A model generated the notes under the pieces. The model did not search any database and had not been told where the DNA came from. It was given only the letters and a program-made list of their open reading frames with translations. 6,200 nt of DNA from the NCBI GenBank assembly GCA_014239625.1, contig JAAZYN010000231.1, forward strand, positions 1 to 6,200, in the 5' to 3' direction. The position numbers were made by a program, and so were the translations under genes. The number at the start of each line of letters is the position of its first letter. The first letter of the stretch is position 1. This document shows positions 5,700-6,200 of the stretch, piece by piece. The DNA is from Myxococcales bacterium (lineage in GTDB: Bacteria > Myxococcota_A > UBA9042 > PHBI01 > JAAZYN01).

Positions 5700-6200
5700 A
5701 TGGACGCAATCAAACCTACCGCCGTCGACGACCTCTACGACCTGCTCATCATTCCGGAAAAGCCCGAGACCCGGGTCGCCGACCAATTCGGCGCCTCTGT
5801 CATCCAGAACATCGCTGCGCGACGGATCATACTCCCCAGCGCAGAGGCGCTGCACAAGGAGTGGGTGGAGGTCTACTGCGACCCCGGCCCGAGCGCCCAC
5901 CTCGCCTTCATGGAGCGCAGCTGGGAGTACGACACGCCCCCATTTCTCGAGGCCGTCGTGCGGTGGGGCGAGACGCCCGTAAACGTGGTCGAGGGGAGCT
6001 CACTGCAGGCCTATTTCTTCCTGGAGTTCCGGGGCGCGCGGTTCAAGGATGTGGGCGCTCGCTTCAAACGCATCTTCAAGGACGTGGCGAACTCGCGGCC
6101 TCGGGTCTTGTCCAAACCACACAGCGGCCTGCCGCCGCACAAAGAGGTCCAGGAGGATATGCAGCGCGTGGGGCCCAAGCGGCGCAAACGGGTGGGCAAC
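5700..6200 (+). CDS. Unrecognised protein, 5' part only (runs off the right edge)
   Basis: From ATG at 5700 the frame stays open for 167 codons to the last base, with mostly G/C third positions, so it is very likely a real gene truncated by the window. The product starts MDAIKPTAVDDLYDLLIIPE and has no signal peptide or membrane helix. The middle (about 70-112) alternates aromatic and acidic residues (MERSWEYDTPPFLEAVVRWG, AYFFLEFRG), as in a mixed alpha/beta fold. From about residue 113 it turns very basic (FKDVGARFKRIFKDVANSR, then PKRRKRVGN at the edge), which may mean nucleic-acid binding or a linker. I recognise no family. The ribosome binding site is weak (AAGA seven bases before the ATG). 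An overlapping frame from ATG 5692 ends at 5982 and has Ser/Pro/Arg-rich shadow composition, so it was not chosen. Confidence 0.75.
   Translation, partial: MDAIKPTAVDDLYDLLIIPEKPETRVADQFGASVIQNIAARRIILPSAEALHKEWVEVYCDPGPSAHLAFMERSWEYDTPPFLEAVVRWGETPVNVVEGSSLQAYFFLEFRGARFKDVGARFKRIFKDVANSRPRVLSKPHSGLPPHKEVQEDMQRVGPKRRKRVGN

Noticed and set aside
5692..5982. Overlapping + strand frame starting at ATG 5692
   Set aside because: Ser/Pro/Arg-rich shadow that ends within the window, while the frame from 5700 remains open with proper third-position G/C bias.

Overview
The window is high-GC bacterial DNA with strong G/C bias at third codon positions and mostly compact gene packing. The content points to a predatory/social deltaproteobacterium of the myxobacterial type (Myxococcota). 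The clues are the C-terminal tail of what looks like a large Ser/Thr-kinase-type protein with a Pro/Ala linker and TPR/HEAT-like repeats, a secreted CAP-domain protein with a long proline-rich linker, and lineage-specific hypothetical genes. This placement is inferred from style and gene families; there is no rRNA or other phylogenetic marker in the window.

Layout, left to right. (1) 2-901, +: the 3' end of a gene entering from the left, with a Pro-rich linker followed by a helical-repeat tail. (2) 887-2395, -: a membrane-anchored alkaline-phosphatase-superfamily enzyme resembling GPI ethanolamine-phosphate transferases and nucleotide pyrophosphatases. It converges on gene 1 and the two 3' ends overlap by 15 bp. 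(3) 2431-2913, +: a DUF2058 (YaiL-like) protein, divergent from gene 2 across only 35 bp. (4) 3010-4149, +: an exported CAP/SCP (YkwD-like) protein. (5) 4273-4722, -: an unrecognised small helical protein. (6) 4723-5033: the longest stretch without a gene (about 310 bp), with a lower-GC patch and one small hairpin. (7) 5034-5624, -: a Maf-family nucleotide pyrophosphatase of the YceF (Maf-2) type with an excellent Shine-Dalgarno sequence. (8) 5700-6200, +: the start of an unrecognised gene running off the right edge.

The genes do not form an obvious pathway. Orientation alternates (+, -, +, +, -, -, +) and no cluster of co-directional, overlapping genes suggests an operon. Two genes concern the cell envelope (the membrane phosphatase/transferase and the CAP protein), one is nucleotide housekeeping (Maf), and the rest are regulatory or unknown. 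I see no mobile element, CRISPR array, tRNA/rRNA, toxin-antitoxin pair or defence island, and nothing I would call a new system. The points most worth a second look are the compact divergent promoter at 2396-2430 (possibly with a leaderless mRNA), the complete metal-site phosphatase with a six-helix membrane topology, the Cys cluster in the tail of gene 1, and the two unrecognised ORFs.
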